64,000 nt of DNA, taken from NCBI RefSeq assembly GCF_022919835.1, contig NZ_CP095074.1, positions 3,329,501-3,393,500 of the forward strand, given 5' to 3'. Below are positions 17,327-26,558 of the stretch, piece after piece; positions within the stretch are counted from its first letter, which is position 1, and the number at the start of each line of letters is the position of its first letter. Made by a program: the position numbers and the translations under genes. The stretch comes from Halobacillus shinanisalinarum. Lineage in GTDB: Bacteria; Bacillota; Bacilli; Bacillales; Halobacillaceae. Below the pieces are notes generated by a model that worked only from the letters and a program-made list of their open reading frames with translations, was not told the origin of the DNA and did no database searches.

Positions 17327-17662
17327 ATGAAAAAGACAATCTTGATTGCGCTGAGTATGCTATTCCTTGCAGCTTGTGGAGGCAACGATGGGGTGAAGGC
17401 AAATGAAAACACAGTAAAAACAGAAACAGGATCAGCTAATCATGAGAATCTAAAAGAATTTGAAGAAAAGTCTATTTGGCAAAAACATATTAATTTAGAA
17501 ACGCATTCGATTCAAATAATGGAGGATAACTCGCATAAACGCGTGGCCCTTTTTGAAAATGAACAGGGAGAAGAGATGTACAAAAGTATTTTCATAAAAA
17601 ATACAGAGAGACTGAAAATTATTCAGTTTGATGAGGGTTTACTATATAATGACATCATTTAA
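17327..17662 (+). CDS. Small predicted lipoprotein
   Basis: A 111-residue protein with a clean lipoprotein signal: MKKTILIALSMLFLAACGG, lipobox LAAC with the cysteine at residue 17. The mature part is charged, without recognised domain. It is expected to be tethered to the outer face of the membrane. AGGAGGAATG precedes the ATG. It ends 36 bases before the metE promoter; no terminator is evident. Confidence 0.65.
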   Translation: MKKTILIALSMLFLAACGGNDGVKANENTVKTETGSANHENLKEFEEKSIWQKHINLETHSIQIMEDNSHKRVALFENEQGEEMYKSIFIKNTERLKIIQFDEGLLYNDII

Positions 17663-17698
17663 GGAAAGCGAACTATATTTTATCTTTGTCAGAAAACA

Positions 17699-17727
17699 TT
17701 GACAGTTATCTCACCTCATGCTAGTAT
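17699..17727 (+). promoter_or_regulatory. metE promoter
   Basis: TTGACA (17699-17704), 17-base spacer, TAGTAT (17722-17727). Transcription would start near 17734, a few bases before the SAM-I aptamer. Confidence 0.7.
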
Positions 17728-17750
17728 GCCTTTAACCAACTAAATTAAAA

Positions 17751-17907
17751 CTCTTATTCAGAGAGGCGGAGGGACTGGCCCTATGATGCCCGGCAACCTG
17801 TCAGCGTTTAGTCGTTGATAATGTGCTAATTCCAGCAAAGCAAATGCTTTGGGAAATAAGAGGGGTGCGTATGTGTAAGCCTCTCTAAATATAGAGAGGC
17901 TTTTTCT
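17751..17907 (+). ncRNA. SAM-I (S-box) riboswitch with terminator
   Basis: CTCTTAT (17751) and ATAAGAG (17856-17862) form the P1 stem. Inside are the conserved GGCGGAGGGACTGGCCC and ATGCCCGGCAACC blocks of the S-box. The expression platform is a terminator with AGCCTCTC/GAGAGGCT arms and a T-tail at 17878-17907. SAM binding is expected to stop transcription. This is the first of two riboswitches in series ahead of metE. Confidence 0.95.
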
Positions 17908-17954
17908 TATTTCAATACACATACATGCATAGAAAACTAAATACCGTTGATTAC

Positions 17955-18243
17955 TCAGGTGTTGTAACTTATTCAACTTAAAAGGGAAGCTCGGTGAAAA
18001 TCCGGCACGGTCCCGCCACTGTAAATGGTAGCTACCTGCAGAAGTGTCACTATCTTTTTGTTAGAAAAGGGTGGGAAGGCGCAGGGGAGTGAAGATCATG
18101 GAGTCAGGAGACCTGCCTGAGACAATGCACTAAACCTACGAGGTATAGGGAGGTGTTATGAGCGTAACGTGTTCAGGCTGTTTCCACAGTTTGAATTTGC
18201 CAATGCTGCATGACCATCTCTCTTAAAAAGGGAGATTTTTTTA
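17955..18243 (+). ncRNA. Cobalamin riboswitch with terminator
   Basis: The aptamer core is visible: AAGGGAAGCTCGGTGAAAATCC, CGGTCCCGCCACTGTAA, and the B12 box GGAGTCAGGAGACCTGCCT near 18099-18118. A terminator with ATCTC/GAGAT arms and seven T follows at about 18214-18242, just ahead of metE. Coenzyme B12 binding should terminate, so the B12-independent synthase is made only without B12. It lies directly downstream of the SAM-I element, giving a two-input switch. Confidence 0.93.
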
Positions 18244-18276
18244 TTAGTCTACAAAACTTAAAATGGAGGAATGAAG

Positions 18277-20589
18277 ATGACGAAAGTATTAAGTTCAACG
18301 ATTGGTTATCCAAGAATAGGCGAAAAGAGAGAGTGGAAAAAAACCCTAGAACAGTTTTGGAAAGAAAACTTAACTAAAAGTGAATTTTTGTCTGAAATGG
18401 AGAATTTGCGTACAAACGATCTACAAAAGCAACAGGACATCGGTATTGATCTCATTCCTGTTGGTGACTTTAGTCTTTATGATCATGTGCTTGATACAGC
18501 AGTTATGTTTGGTTTTATACCTGACCGTTTTCAACACAAGGGTGGGGAAGTGCCAATAGAATTGTATTTTGATATCGCTCGAGGTAATGATGAAGCGGTG
18601 GCATCTGAAATGACAAAGTGGTTTAACACAAATTATCACTACATTGTGCCTGAGATTGAATCGGATGCCCAGCCAACACTAACGGAGAATCGGCTGTTAC
18701 ATTACTTTTTGGAAGCTAAAGAAAAACTCGGAATCATAGGAAAGCCGGTTATACTGGGTCCTGTTTCATTTTTGAAATTGGCGAAGGGTTATGAGAAAGA
18801 GGAATTTAAAAATCTGCTGAAAAAACTTGTCCCCCTATACATACAAGTTCTTCATGAGCTAGAAAGAGCTGGTGCCGAATGGGTGCAGGTGGACGAACCT
18901 ATCCTAACAACGCCGATGACCAAAGATGATATACAGTTATTTAGAGAAGTATATGACTCTATGCAAAATGGTGTTTCAAGTTTAAAGATCCTTCTCCAAA
19001 CGTATTTTGAATCCGTTGATCATTACAAGGAGGTCGTTTCCCTTCCAGTTGCCGGGATAGGCCTTGATTTTGTCCATGATGAGGGAGCCAATCTAGATTC
19101 ATTGAAGAAGCACGGTTTCCCTAGAGATAAATATCTGGCTGCCGGGGTGATTAACGGCCGAAACATTTGGAGTGAAGATTTAGACACAAAATACGCACAA
19201 CTTGAACATCTCCTTTCGGAAGTTGAAAAAGATCGACTTATCGTACAGCCTTCTTGCAGTTTGTTACATGTTCCAGTAACTGTAACCACCGAACAGGACT
19301 TGGACCCTGTCATAAAAAATGCGCTGTCATTCGCTGACCAAAAGCTTGAAGAAGTGACAGTGTTAGCAGAAGGGCTAAATGATGGTAGGCATACGATTGA
19401 AAAAAATATAGAAGAACGTACACGGTGTATTGAATTACTATGGAAGTCTTCCAGTAGAAATCAAGCAGACGTTCAAAAGGAAGTAGAGTTATGGAAAGAT
19501 ATTGAACCAAAACGTTCAACCCACTATTCCAGTCGCCAGAAAATACATCAAGATTATTTCGAGCTTCCGCTATTGCCGACAACAACGATTGGTAGTCTCC
19601 CACAAACAAAAGAAATTCGTCAGGCACGGCTGAAATGGCGAAGAGGGGAATGGTCTGATGAATATTATCAATCGTTTATTGAAGAGAACACTTACGAATG
19701 GATAAAACGCCAGGAGGAAATCGGGCTCGATGTACTCATACATGGAGAGTTTGAACGCAACGATATGGTCGAATTCTTTGGAGAAAAACTGGATGGGTTT
19801 GCATTTACGAGATATGGTTGGGTCCAATCATACGGCTCCCGATGCGTCAAACCTCCCGTCATTTATGGAGATGTATCTCTCACAAAACCGATGACAGTAA
19901 AAGAAATTACCTACGCTCAATCTCTAACAAAAAAACCTGTGAAAGGTATGCTGACTGGACCGATAACCATCTTAAATTGGTCATTTGTCCGTGAAGATAT
20001 CAGCAAATTTGAAGTCACTAAACAAATTGCCTTGGCTCTACAAAAAGAAATAAGGTTTTTAGAAGAAAATAACATCCATATGATTCAGGTGGATGAACCA
20101 GCTTTACGAGAAGGCTTGCCGATAAAAGTTGAAAAACAAAAAGAATATTTGGAGGAAGCCGTTTACGCTTTTAGGCTTGCCACGTCTTCTGTGCATGATG
20201 AGACCCAAATCCATACACATATGTGTTATTCCGAGTTCGGGGAAATCATGGACACCATTGACCAATTGGATGCCGACGTCATTTCCATAGAAGCCGCCAG
20301 AAGTCACGGAGAATTAATTTCAGATTTTGAGAAAAAGTCATATGAAAAAGGGATTGGCCTAGGCGTTTACGACATCCATAGTCCAAGAGTGCCAGGAGTG
20401 AATGAAATGGAAAGCAGCATCCTGCGTGCATTAGACGTACTTCACCCGAGACAATTCTGGGTGAACCCTGACTGTGGGTTGAAGACAAGAGGAATTAACG
20501 AAACAACGGATGCCCTTAAAAACATGGTTGAAGCAGCCCGACAGATTAGAGAAAAAATTAATAATGAAGTAGTAGTTGTTGAAAAGTAA
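18277..20589 (+). CDS. metE: Cobalamin-independent methionine synthase MetE
   Basis: A 770-residue cytoplasmic enzyme that transfers a methyl group from 5-methyltetrahydropteroyltriglutamate to homocysteine, the last step of methionine synthesis. The N-terminal domain begins TIGYPRIGEKREWKK. The C-terminal catalytic domain starts at about residue 430 (LPTTTIGSLPQTKEIRQ) and holds the zinc ligands HTHMCYSEF (about 645-650) and NPDCGLKTR (about 730). Full family length. The ATG at 18277 suits TGGAGGA better than an ATG six bases earlier. Control is by the tandem SAM-I and cobalamin riboswitches. Confidence 0.97.
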   Translation: MTKVLSSTIGYPRIGEKREWKKTLEQFWKENLTKSEFLSEMENLRTNDLQKQQDIGIDLIPVGDFSLYDHVLDTAVMFGFIPDRFQHKGGEVPIELYFDIARGNDEAVASEMTKWFNTNYHYIVPEIESDAQPTLTENRLLHYFLEAKEKLGIIGKPVILGPVSFLKLAKGYEKEEFKNLLKKLVPLYIQVLHELERAGAEWVQVDEPILTTPMTKDDIQLFREVYDSMQNGVSSLKILLQTYFESVDHYKEVVSLPVAGIGLDFVHDEGANLDSLKKHGFPRDKYLAAGVINGRNIWSEDLDTKYAQLEHLLSEVEKDRLIVQPSCSLLHVPVTVTTEQDLDPVIKNALSFADQKLEEVTVLAEGLNDGRHTIEKNIEERTRCIELLWKSSSRNQADVQKEVELWKDIEPKRSTHYSSRQKIHQDYFELPLLPTTTIGSLPQTKEIRQARLKWRRGEWSDEYYQSFIEENTYEWIKRQEEIGLDVLIHGEFERNDMVEFFGEKLDGFAFTRYGWVQSYGSRCVKPPVIYGDVSLTKPMTVKEITYAQSLTKKPVKGMLTGPITILNWSFVREDISKFEVTKQIALALQKEIRFLEENNIHMIQVDEPALREGLPIKVEKQKEYLEEAVYAFRLATSSVHDETQIHTHMCYSEFGEIMDTIDQLDADVISIEAARSHGELISDFEKKSYEKGIGLGVYDIHSPRVPGVNEMESSILRALDVLHPRQFWVNPDCGLKTRGINETTDALKNMVEAARQIREKINNEVVVVEK

Positions 20590-20736
20590 AGGTAACAATT
20601 GGGCATCTTTCTGAATCAGGAAGGTGCCTGTTCCTCATTGTATTGTAAAGAAGTAGTTGAAGAAGCCAAATGAATAGCTATACAAATAAACTTATGATAA
20701 AGTATCTGAAAATTAAGTGTTTTAGGAGGCGATTTT

Positions 20737-21081
20737 TTGATAGACTATAACGGACGTAAGTTTGTTTCAGTTGAAAATACAGCGAATGGAGAAGTTTCTT
20801 CAAAAACTTTTTTCGATTATAAACAAGATGGAAATATAATTTCAGCGACCTATAATGGAGGAGAAATTAGATTAGGCACACTGGTTGGAATGGTGAGAGA
20901 AGATGGGTGTTTGGAGTTTAGATATAATCACGTTAATATCTATAATGAGATAAGGGGCGGAAAATGTGTTTCAACTTCAGAAATCTTACCCGACGGTCGA
21001 ATTAGGTTGTATGAGAATTGGAAATGGCTTGATGAAGAGGGAACCGAGGGAAGTTCAACGATTGAGGAAGTTGCTTTATAA
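20737..21081 (+). CDS. Conserved small protein, often labelled 'n-acetylglutamate synthase' without basis
   Basis: A 114-residue protein with the compact beta-rich pattern [21 protein letters not shown], followed by [22 protein letters not shown], and [19 protein letters not shown]. This family is widespread in Firmicutes and Bacteroidetes and is frequently called n-acetylglutamate synthase, which the sequence does not support: there is no acetyltransferase motif. The start is TTG, seven bases after AGGAGG. It stands alone. Function unknown; a small lipocalin-like or beta-roll fold is a guess. Confidence 0.7.
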   Translation: MIDYNGRKFVSVENTANGEVSSKTFFDYKQDGNIISATYNGGEIRLGTLVGMVREDGCLEFRYNHVNIYNEIRGGKCVSTSEILPDGRIRLYENWKWLDEEGTEGSSTIEEVAL

Positions 21082-21208
21082 AACTAAACACCTTTTGCGC
21101 AGTTCTTAACATAGATGGATGATGAAAAGTTAATAAAGGAACAGTTAGGCTGATAATAATGGGGATGAAATAGGAGAACCAAGTAAGATACCTAAAGGAA
21201 GGTAAGGT

Positions 21209-21240
21209 AAAGCCTGTTCCTTAATCAGGAAGCAGGCTTT
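21209..21240. terminator. Hairpin between convergent genes
   Basis: AAAGCCTG and CAGGCTTT arms with inner TTCC/GGAA pairs. Only short T-tails on either strand, so its strength is uncertain. Confidence 0.45.
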
Positions 21241-21245
21241 GTCAT

Positions 21246-21788
21246 CTAGCTTTGTTCAGGATTCTTTTCAATTGAATCGTTAAGCCGCTTGAATTTATTT
21301 TTAATCACGGAAGTGTCTGCGAACAAGTCGTGGATCCCCTGGTGGCGCTTTGTAAAGGCGACGACCAAATAAGGCAGGCCGAGGAGAGCCATACTAATGT
21401 ATCTGCCGATGCACTCACGGGAAATGATCTGCACATTTGTGAGCGGCTCACTCGTCAACGATTCAACGGACAGGCCGAGGATCATCTTTCCGAGTGTCGC
21501 CTGAAAAAACTTTGTCATCAGGATAAAATAAAGGAAAAAGATGATAGATGTTGTGATGTTCGAAGCGCTGAACATGTTGATCCAGAGTTTAGCTCCCTCG
21601 AGGTTGAACAAACGGAGGAGCGGTCTTGTCAGAATGGAATTGACTCCCCAAATGACAATCAGATCAATCAAGTAGGCGGCGAAACGAGAGCCGAATCCGG
21701 CATATAACACCCGTTGGATATCATCTTTTTGGCTTTTAAGCAGATTCATGACTGGCATGCCTGCTGTTTGCTGTTCGGTAGTCTCCAT
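21246..21788 (-). CDS. yteJ: RDD family membrane protein (YteJ-like)
   Basis: A 180-residue protein with the RDD domain: GFGSRFAAYLIDLIVIWG, in which the Arg-Asp spacing of the first helix is typical. Three to four hydrophobic segments follow. It lies 15 bases after sppA on the same strand, the arrangement seen for sppA-yteJ in B. subtilis, where YteJ is linked to SppA control and lantibiotic resistance. The ATG at 21788 follows AAAGGAGG by nine bases; a GTG nine bases earlier is less likely. Confidence 0.85.
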   Translation of the reverse strand: METTEQQTAGMPVMNLLKSQKDDIQRVLYAGFGSRFAAYLIDLIVIWGVNSILTRPLLRLFNLEGAKLWINMFSASNITTSIIFFLYFILMTKFFQATLGKMILGLSVESLTSEPLTNVQIISRECIGRYISMALLGLPYLVVAFTKRHQGIHDLFADTSVIKNKFKRLNDSIEKNPEQS

Positions 21789-21803
21789 ATTTTCCACCCT
21801 CCT

Positions 21804-22802
21804 TTACTCGTTATACATATACATTAATGTCGGACCTTGTCGATTGCTGATCAGCTGTTCGATGAAGCGGATTTCACTGTTCGGCAGCAAACTTTTCGCT
21901 AGTGGCAGGTCGAAAAAGGCCCCAATGCTATTATCCTTATATTCAATGACCTGGGGGTCTCCGCCGATTTCCTTCTGCAAAGCGTTCAACGCATCATCTT
22001 GGAAGCCGATTTCGTCAACGAGGCCGTTCTCTACGGCTTGCTTACCCGAATAAATTCGACCATCTGCAAGGTCATAAACCTTGTCTTTCGGCATGTTGCG
22101 TCCTTCTGCAATGACATCGACGAATTCTTCATAGGATTCATCGACAAGAGATTGGATGATTTGGCGTTCTTGATCTGACATTGGTTTCGTCGGGCTCATG
22201 ATATCTTTGAATTCACCGCTTTTGAATGTATTGAACTTCACACCAAAATTATTGGCTAATTCCTGGTAATTGATACTTTGCATAATCACCCCAAGAGATC
22301 CCGTGAACGTCTCATTTGAGGCGAAAATTCGATGCGCAGGTGCTGAGATGTAATAGCCTCCTGAAGCAGCCATTCCTCCCATTGAGACGTAAATCGTTTT
22401 GCCGGCTTCTTTAATCTCCTGCAATTGATCATGGATTTCGGCGCTTTCATAGACACCACCACCAGGTGAATTCACGTAGAGAAGTACACCTTTAATGGAA
22501 TTATCCTCTTTAATGGTTTCAAGCTTTTCAATAAATTGCTCGTGCTGATAGCCCCCGCCCCCTAAAGGATTAGGGTTTGATCCCGGATTGTTCATAATCG
22601 TACCTTCTAGGCTGATTTGAGCAATGCGCTTGGTCGCCGATCCTCGTTCGATGATTTTTTCTTCTGGCTGTTGGCCGCCTGGGAGCATCGATGCCTTGTT
22701 CTCGGAAAAACTTTCATTCATGAAAAAGCCGATACTCTGGAAGGCAATGGCTATCAGCAGTATGCTCGCGGCGATGATACTTGCAACAATACGTTTGTTC
22801 AT
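21804..22802 (-). CDS. sppA: Signal peptide peptidase SppA
   Basis: A 332-residue membrane-anchored serine protease that degrades signal peptides left in the membrane. One N-terminal transmembrane helix (about residues 5-27) is followed by the peptidase S49 domain. GGMAASGGYYISAPAHRIFA carries the catalytic Ser; the Lys general base is in FKSGEFKDIMSPTKPM. Length matches the short (about 335 residues) Bacillus form. AAAGGGG precedes the ATG. Operon with the RDD gene downstream. Confidence 0.93.
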   Translation of the reverse strand: MNKRIVASIIAASILLIAIAFQSIGFFMNESFSENKASMLPGGQQPEEKIIERGSATKRIAQISLEGTIMNNPGSNPNPLGGGGYQHEQFIEKLETIKEDNSIKGVLLYVNSPGGGVYESAEIHDQLQEIKEAGKTIYVSMGGMAASGGYYISAPAHRIFASNETFTGSLGVIMQSINYQELANNFGVKFNTFKSGEFKDIMSPTKPMSDQERQIIQSLVDESYEEFVDVIAEGRNMPKDKVYDLADGRIYSGKQAVENGLVDEIGFQDDALNALQKEIGGDPQVIEYKDNSIGAFFDLPLAKSLLPNSEIRFIEQLISNRQGPTLMYMYNE

Positions 22803-23020
22803 ATGTAATCCCCTTTCGACAATGGTGTACAGTGACTAAGTCGTACCTTATCAGGATATCTAGACCCGAACATTCTATTCATACGATTGGAATAGCGAAA
22901 GGTTTCGTTAAAAATGAGTTTAATGGAATTTGGCATAACATCCGCCTTTCTTGAATAGGCCGAAGTTTTCTAATGACCGTTAAGCTGTGAGTCTTCCCTG
23001 GAAAGCTTCTCCTTCTGTTC

Positions 23021-23059
23021 AAAAAAGAGTAGACGAGTTTCCCCGTCTACTCTTTTTTT
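23021..23059. terminator. Terminator after phoD
   Basis: AAAAAAGAGTAGACG and CGTCTACTCTTTTTTT arms with a short GAGTTTCCC loop; T/A tails both sides. No twin-arginine translocase genes follow. Confidence 0.85.
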
Positions 23060-23100
23060 AGCTTATTTATGATTTCGCCCTTCACCTGAATAATGTTTTT

Positions 23101-24846
23101 TTATTTCGGTTGTATTTCTTTCTTTACCTGTTTTTTGTGTGCACGGTCGTGGGCTTGATGACGATCATCCTCCACTTCATTGGACGATTGTTTACCTTGA
23201 GGAACTACGGTTGCAGATACTTCTTTCAGTCCTGCTTGGTCCTTCTCATATACAAACGATGCTCTCGTAGAAATATCAGCCCCTGGATTGGTCACAAAAG
23301 GAAGGACGCGATAGTCTGTTTTCCATTGTGTAGGGGTCACCTGGCAGCGAACATAACCGCGATAATTATTAAAGAATTTGATGTGTTCATTCTGTGCTAA
23401 AATGCGGTCGGTATCAGCACGCTTATCTGCTCCATTCCCACCTGACGTAATGGAGGTTCCAACAAATTCGACCCCTAGAACACGAGAATTCAAATCATTA
23501 AAGTCAGCAAGCAAGTTGGACGCCCAGTTTGCATGAACATCACCAGTAAGGACGATCAAGTTATTTAATTTTTTACTATCTACATAGTTTGTGATCCGCT
23601 GACGGGCAGGGGTATAACCGTCCCAACCATCCATACTGAATAAAGGCTCGTCCTGACTTGGTCCATAGTTTCTTTCTGCAAAAAATATTTGCTGTGCCAT
23701 TACATTCCAGTTCGATTGGGATTTGTTAAGCTTATCAAGCAACCATTTTTCTTGTTCTTCACCTAGTAGGGTACGGGATGGATCTAATGACTCCGGTGTT
23801 TGTGGAGAGCTTGTATCTCCATTAGCCTGGTCAGAGCGGTATTGTCGAGTATCGAGTACAAAGAAATCCGCTAAGTCGCCGTATGAAAAGCTGCGATATA
23901 ACTGCATATCAGCACCATGGGGCATCGATGATTTACGGAGCGGCATATGTTCGTAATACGCTTGATAAGCAGCGACACGGCGTTTTACAAACTCTTCAAC
24001 GGGCTGGCCTTTTTCGGGAATGGTATCAGCATAATTGTTTTCCACTTCGTGATCATCCCAGGTCACTACCCATGGAAAGGCGGCATGAGCAGATTGTAGA
24101 TTCTCATCCGTCCGATATTGAGCGTGACGATTTCGATAGTCTTCTAACGTCATAATTTCTGGACCGCTGTGGGTTCTGACATTACCTGAACCGGAAATGT
24201 ATTCATTCGGACCATATTCATATATGTAGTCCCCAAGATGGAAAACAAGATCAAGATCTTCTTTCGCCATATGTTTGTAGGCTGTATAGTAACCGTGTTC
24301 GTACTGCTGGCAGGAGGCAAAAGCAAAGGTAAGGCTTGAGACATGGGAGCCTCTCGCAGGAAGTGTCTTCGTTTTTCCAACTTGACTATATTCCCCTCCA
24401 GCTTTAAAACGATAGAAATAGACCGTGTCAGGCGGCAATCTCTCGACTTCCACATGGATCGAGTGAGCTAATTCGGGCCTTGCGACTTCTGTTCCACGCT
24501 GCACAATATGACGAAAGTGCTCATCTTTTGCTAATTCCCAGTGTACCGGGATGTTTCGTGAAGGGGCTCCTCCTCCTTTGAGAGGTTCCGGAGCTAATCT
24601 AGTCCATAGAACGATACCATCAGGCAGAGGGTCACCAGAAGCCACTCCAAGTGAAAACGGATAATCGTTAAACTTAGCTTCTGCATCGACTTGAATCCCA
24701 CCCATGGATTGAGCGATGACCATACCGAGAGAAAGGCCGGCAATTTTCCCTGCTCCTTGCAAGAATCCGCGTCTATCGATGTCTTTGTGCAAAGTTTCCT
24801 CATTTAGTTTTTGAATCAGCTCATCCATTGATCTTTCCTTAGACAT
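23101..24846 (-). CDS. phoD: PhoD family alkaline phosphatase/phosphodiesterase, Tat-exported
   Basis: A 581-residue secreted enzyme that releases phosphate from phosphodiesters such as teichoic acid. The signal peptide is twin-arginine: IDRRGFLQGAG (Arg 25-26), followed by a hydrophobic core. The N-terminal Ig-like PhoD domain begins PFSLGVASGDPLPDGIVLWTRL. The catalytic domain shows SCQQYEHGYYTAYKHM, LGDYIYEYG, VVTWDDHEVENNY and LTGDVHANW, the calcium/iron ligands of the family. In B. subtilis phoD is followed by tatAd-tatCd; here a terminator follows instead. A PhoP-box-like repeat upstream suggests phosphate-starvation control. Confidence 0.93.
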   Translation of the reverse strand: MSKERSMDELIQKLNEETLHKDIDRRGFLQGAGKIAGLSLGMVIAQSMGGIQVDAEAKFNDYPFSLGVASGDPLPDGIVLWTRLAPEPLKGGGAPSRNIPVHWELAKDEHFRHIVQRGTEVARPELAHSIHVEVERLPPDTVYFYRFKAGGEYSQVGKTKTLPARGSHVSSLTFAFASCQQYEHGYYTAYKHMAKEDLDLVFHLGDYIYEYGPNEYISGSGNVRTHSGPEIMTLEDYRNRHAQYRTDENLQSAHAAFPWVVTWDDHEVENNYADTIPEKGQPVEEFVKRRVAAYQAYYEHMPLRKSSMPHGADMQLYRSFSYGDLADFFVLDTRQYRSDQANGDTSSPQTPESLDPSRTLLGEEQEKWLLDKLNKSQSNWNVMAQQIFFAERNYGPSQDEPLFSMDGWDGYTPARQRITNYVDSKKLNNLIVLTGDVHANWASNLLADFNDLNSRVLGVEFVGTSITSGGNGADKRADTDRILAQNEHIKFFNNYRGYVRCQVTPTQWKTDYRVLPFVTNPGADISTRASFVYEKDQAGLKEVSATVVPQGKQSSNEVEDDRHQAHDRAHKKQVKKEIQPK

Positions 24847-24906
24847 ATTAGTTTGCTCCTTTCTGAATCCTTAATATTTGAGTCGATTCTTAGTATAAAA
24901 TGCGTA

Positions 24907-24934
24907 TATTAATGAGCTGTTAAGGACTGTTAAG
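24907..24934 (-). promoter_or_regulatory. PhoP-box-like repeats upstream of phoD
   Basis: On the minus strand TTAACA, TTAACA and TTAATA occur at steps of 10 and 12 bases (plus-strand TGTTAA at 24929 and 24919, TATTAA at 24907). This agrees with the TT(A/T/C)ACA direct repeats with about 11-base period bound by PhoP. The sites start about 60 bases ahead of the phoD ATG. Confidence 0.6.
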
Positions 24935-25258
24935 GAAGTGGCCTAATTGGTATTTCAGGAAATTTTTTGCTTTAGGGATGATAGAATCACTTAGATTACT
25001 TATTATTCCATTTCAAGTGTCTATTAATTAAAATTAGAAACATATATTCGACAAACTCGTTCGTTAATCTTGGTCTTTCTTTCCTTGTTTTCTTTACAGT
25101 TGCTAAACGAAAACAAAATATTTTTTTCTCTTCATGATGATAAACTTATAGGGCAATGGTTTGACGTATAAACGGCTATGATCATAATTTGGTGCCCTGT
25201 CTATATATTTATTACATAAGGGACATTATCCATATTTTTTATAGATGGAGGGAAATGA

Positions 25259-26236
25259 ATGAAGAAGGGGATAGCTATTATAATAGGGGTAGTTGTCACT
25301 TGTGCGGTGGTTGCTTTTATGATTAATGATTTTGGTGGAAGTAAAATCGCACAGGGGGAAGAATTAGAAGAAAATATTAGAAAAAGTATGGAGGAAACAG
25401 AAGAAAGAAACGAGAAGCTAAAGGTTTTTAGGAAGGATCTACATGAATCATTCAGAGAAGAAGGCTTTGAAGGCAATTTCTCTAATTCAATAGATAATAT
25501 TTTTTCTAATGAATCCCCATCCGTTACTGTTAGAGTCAAAGACGAACAATATAAACAGAAACATGAAGAGGAAATGAAATCGTTAATCAATAATCTCATC
25601 GAATCGTACAATTTTGACAATGTTGCCATCCATGTAAAAGTACGGCATTGGGATATGGAAGAATTAAGTGAAGAAGATAAGAAACGGAGAGATCTTACCC
25701 ACGAGATATTCGAAATTAGTAGTCATGTATTAGAAAAAGAGGGGTATGACCAAGTGGATGGAATGGGCATTCAATCATTGGAGTCAAAGCCTATTTTAAC
25801 TATTGAAATTAAGGGAACGAAGCAACATTACAAAAAGGTTAAGGATGACATTGAAAAACTTGTGCACGACGCGATCCAAGCTAAAAAAGATTTAGATTAT
25901 ACAGTTAAAGTCAATAGACAAACTGAAGCAGAAGTAAGGGATATGGAATGGTCTCCTATTTTCAGGTCAATCATGGAGGAAACAGATAAAAGGTTTGATC
26001 ATGTAAAGGGATTTGCTTATTCCTTTCACCCTGAACCGCTGCAAATCATCATTAAAACATCGTTATCACAGGAATGGTTTTCATGGGGAGAAAAGAAACG
26101 TGTGGAAGATATCGGAGAATATGTGGAGCAAATTATTGAAATAAAAAGAGAGGACCTTTCAATAGAAAAGATACCTTATACCATTATTGTTAGAGGTAAA
26201 GAATCTAAACAGTTGGGAACATTTGCGAAAGATTAG
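25259..26236 (+). CDS. DUF4030-like membrane-anchored protein
   Basis: A 325-residue protein with an N-terminal hydrophobic helix (MKKGIAIIIGVVVTCAVVAFM) acting as anchor or uncleaved signal. Then a coiled-coil-prone charged stretch (residues 30-60) and three similar alpha/beta units containing phrases such as PSVTVRVKDEQY, PILTIEIKGTKQHYKK and PLQIIIKTSLS. This resembles the DUF4030 proteins of Bacillus, which have no assigned role. GGAGGG lies ahead of the ATG. Probably faces the outside of the membrane. A MITE-like repeat begins 22 bases after the stop. Confidence 0.6.
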   Translation: MKKGIAIIIGVVVTCAVVAFMINDFGGSKIAQGEELEENIRKSMEETEERNEKLKVFRKDLHESFREEGFEGNFSNSIDNIFSNESPSVTVRVKDEQYKQKHEEEMKSLINNLIESYNFDNVAIHVKVRHWDMEELSEEDKKRRDLTHEIFEISSHVLEKEGYDQVDGMGIQSLESKPILTIEIKGTKQHYKKVKDDIEKLVHDAIQAKKDLDYTVKVNRQTEAEVRDMEWSPIFRSIMEETDKRFDHVKGFAYSFHPEPLQIIIKTSLSQEWFSWGEKKRVEDIGEYVEQIIEIKREDLSIEKIPYTIIVRGKESKQLGTFAKD

Positions 26237-26257
26237 ATTTAAATACTTAGTAATTAG

Positions 26258-26403
26258 TGTTCAAAAAGTTGCCAAATTAGAAACAAGAAGTTCGAGGCGC
26301 GAAAGTTTTGAGGACCGCAAGCCGTATGCCTTTCATACATGAGGACCGGAAAAATTGAGCAACGAAGAAATTCGTCGCTTATCATTTGGTGACTTTTTGA
26401 ACA
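26258..26403 (+). mobile_element. MITE-like repeat family 1, copy C (146 bp)
   Basis: Starts TGTTCAAAAAGTTGCCAAAT and ends ATTTGGTGACTTTTTGAACA, 146 bases. It matches copy A (inverted) over the whole length with few differences. Non-coding. Confidence 0.75.
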
Positions 26404-26470
26404 GCCTCTAGTAGTACTGACCAGTTAACACGAGATAACTAGCAAGTAATACTCTATTTCTATCCATGAC

Positions 26471-26504
26471 AAAGCCAGCAGACATCCCAAATTCTGCTGG
26501 CTTC
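26471..26504. terminator. GCCAGCAGA-type terminator hairpin, copy 1
   Basis: AAAGCCAGCAGA pairs with TCTGCTGGCTT. It lies between the convergent DUF4030-like and NADH oxidase genes. The same hairpin occurs five times in the window. Confidence 0.75.
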
Positions 26505-26558
26505 ACTAGTAGTCTATTCCTGTTGAATTTAGCATTGCTTCAGTAGGTAAGGTATTCT

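Noticed and set aside
20737..21081. N-acetylglutamate synthase function
   Set aside because: A common database label for this small family, but no acetyltransferase motif is visible in 114 residues.
23883..24155. Long frames opposite phoD
   Set aside because: Shadow frames of a well-supported gene; no independent signals.
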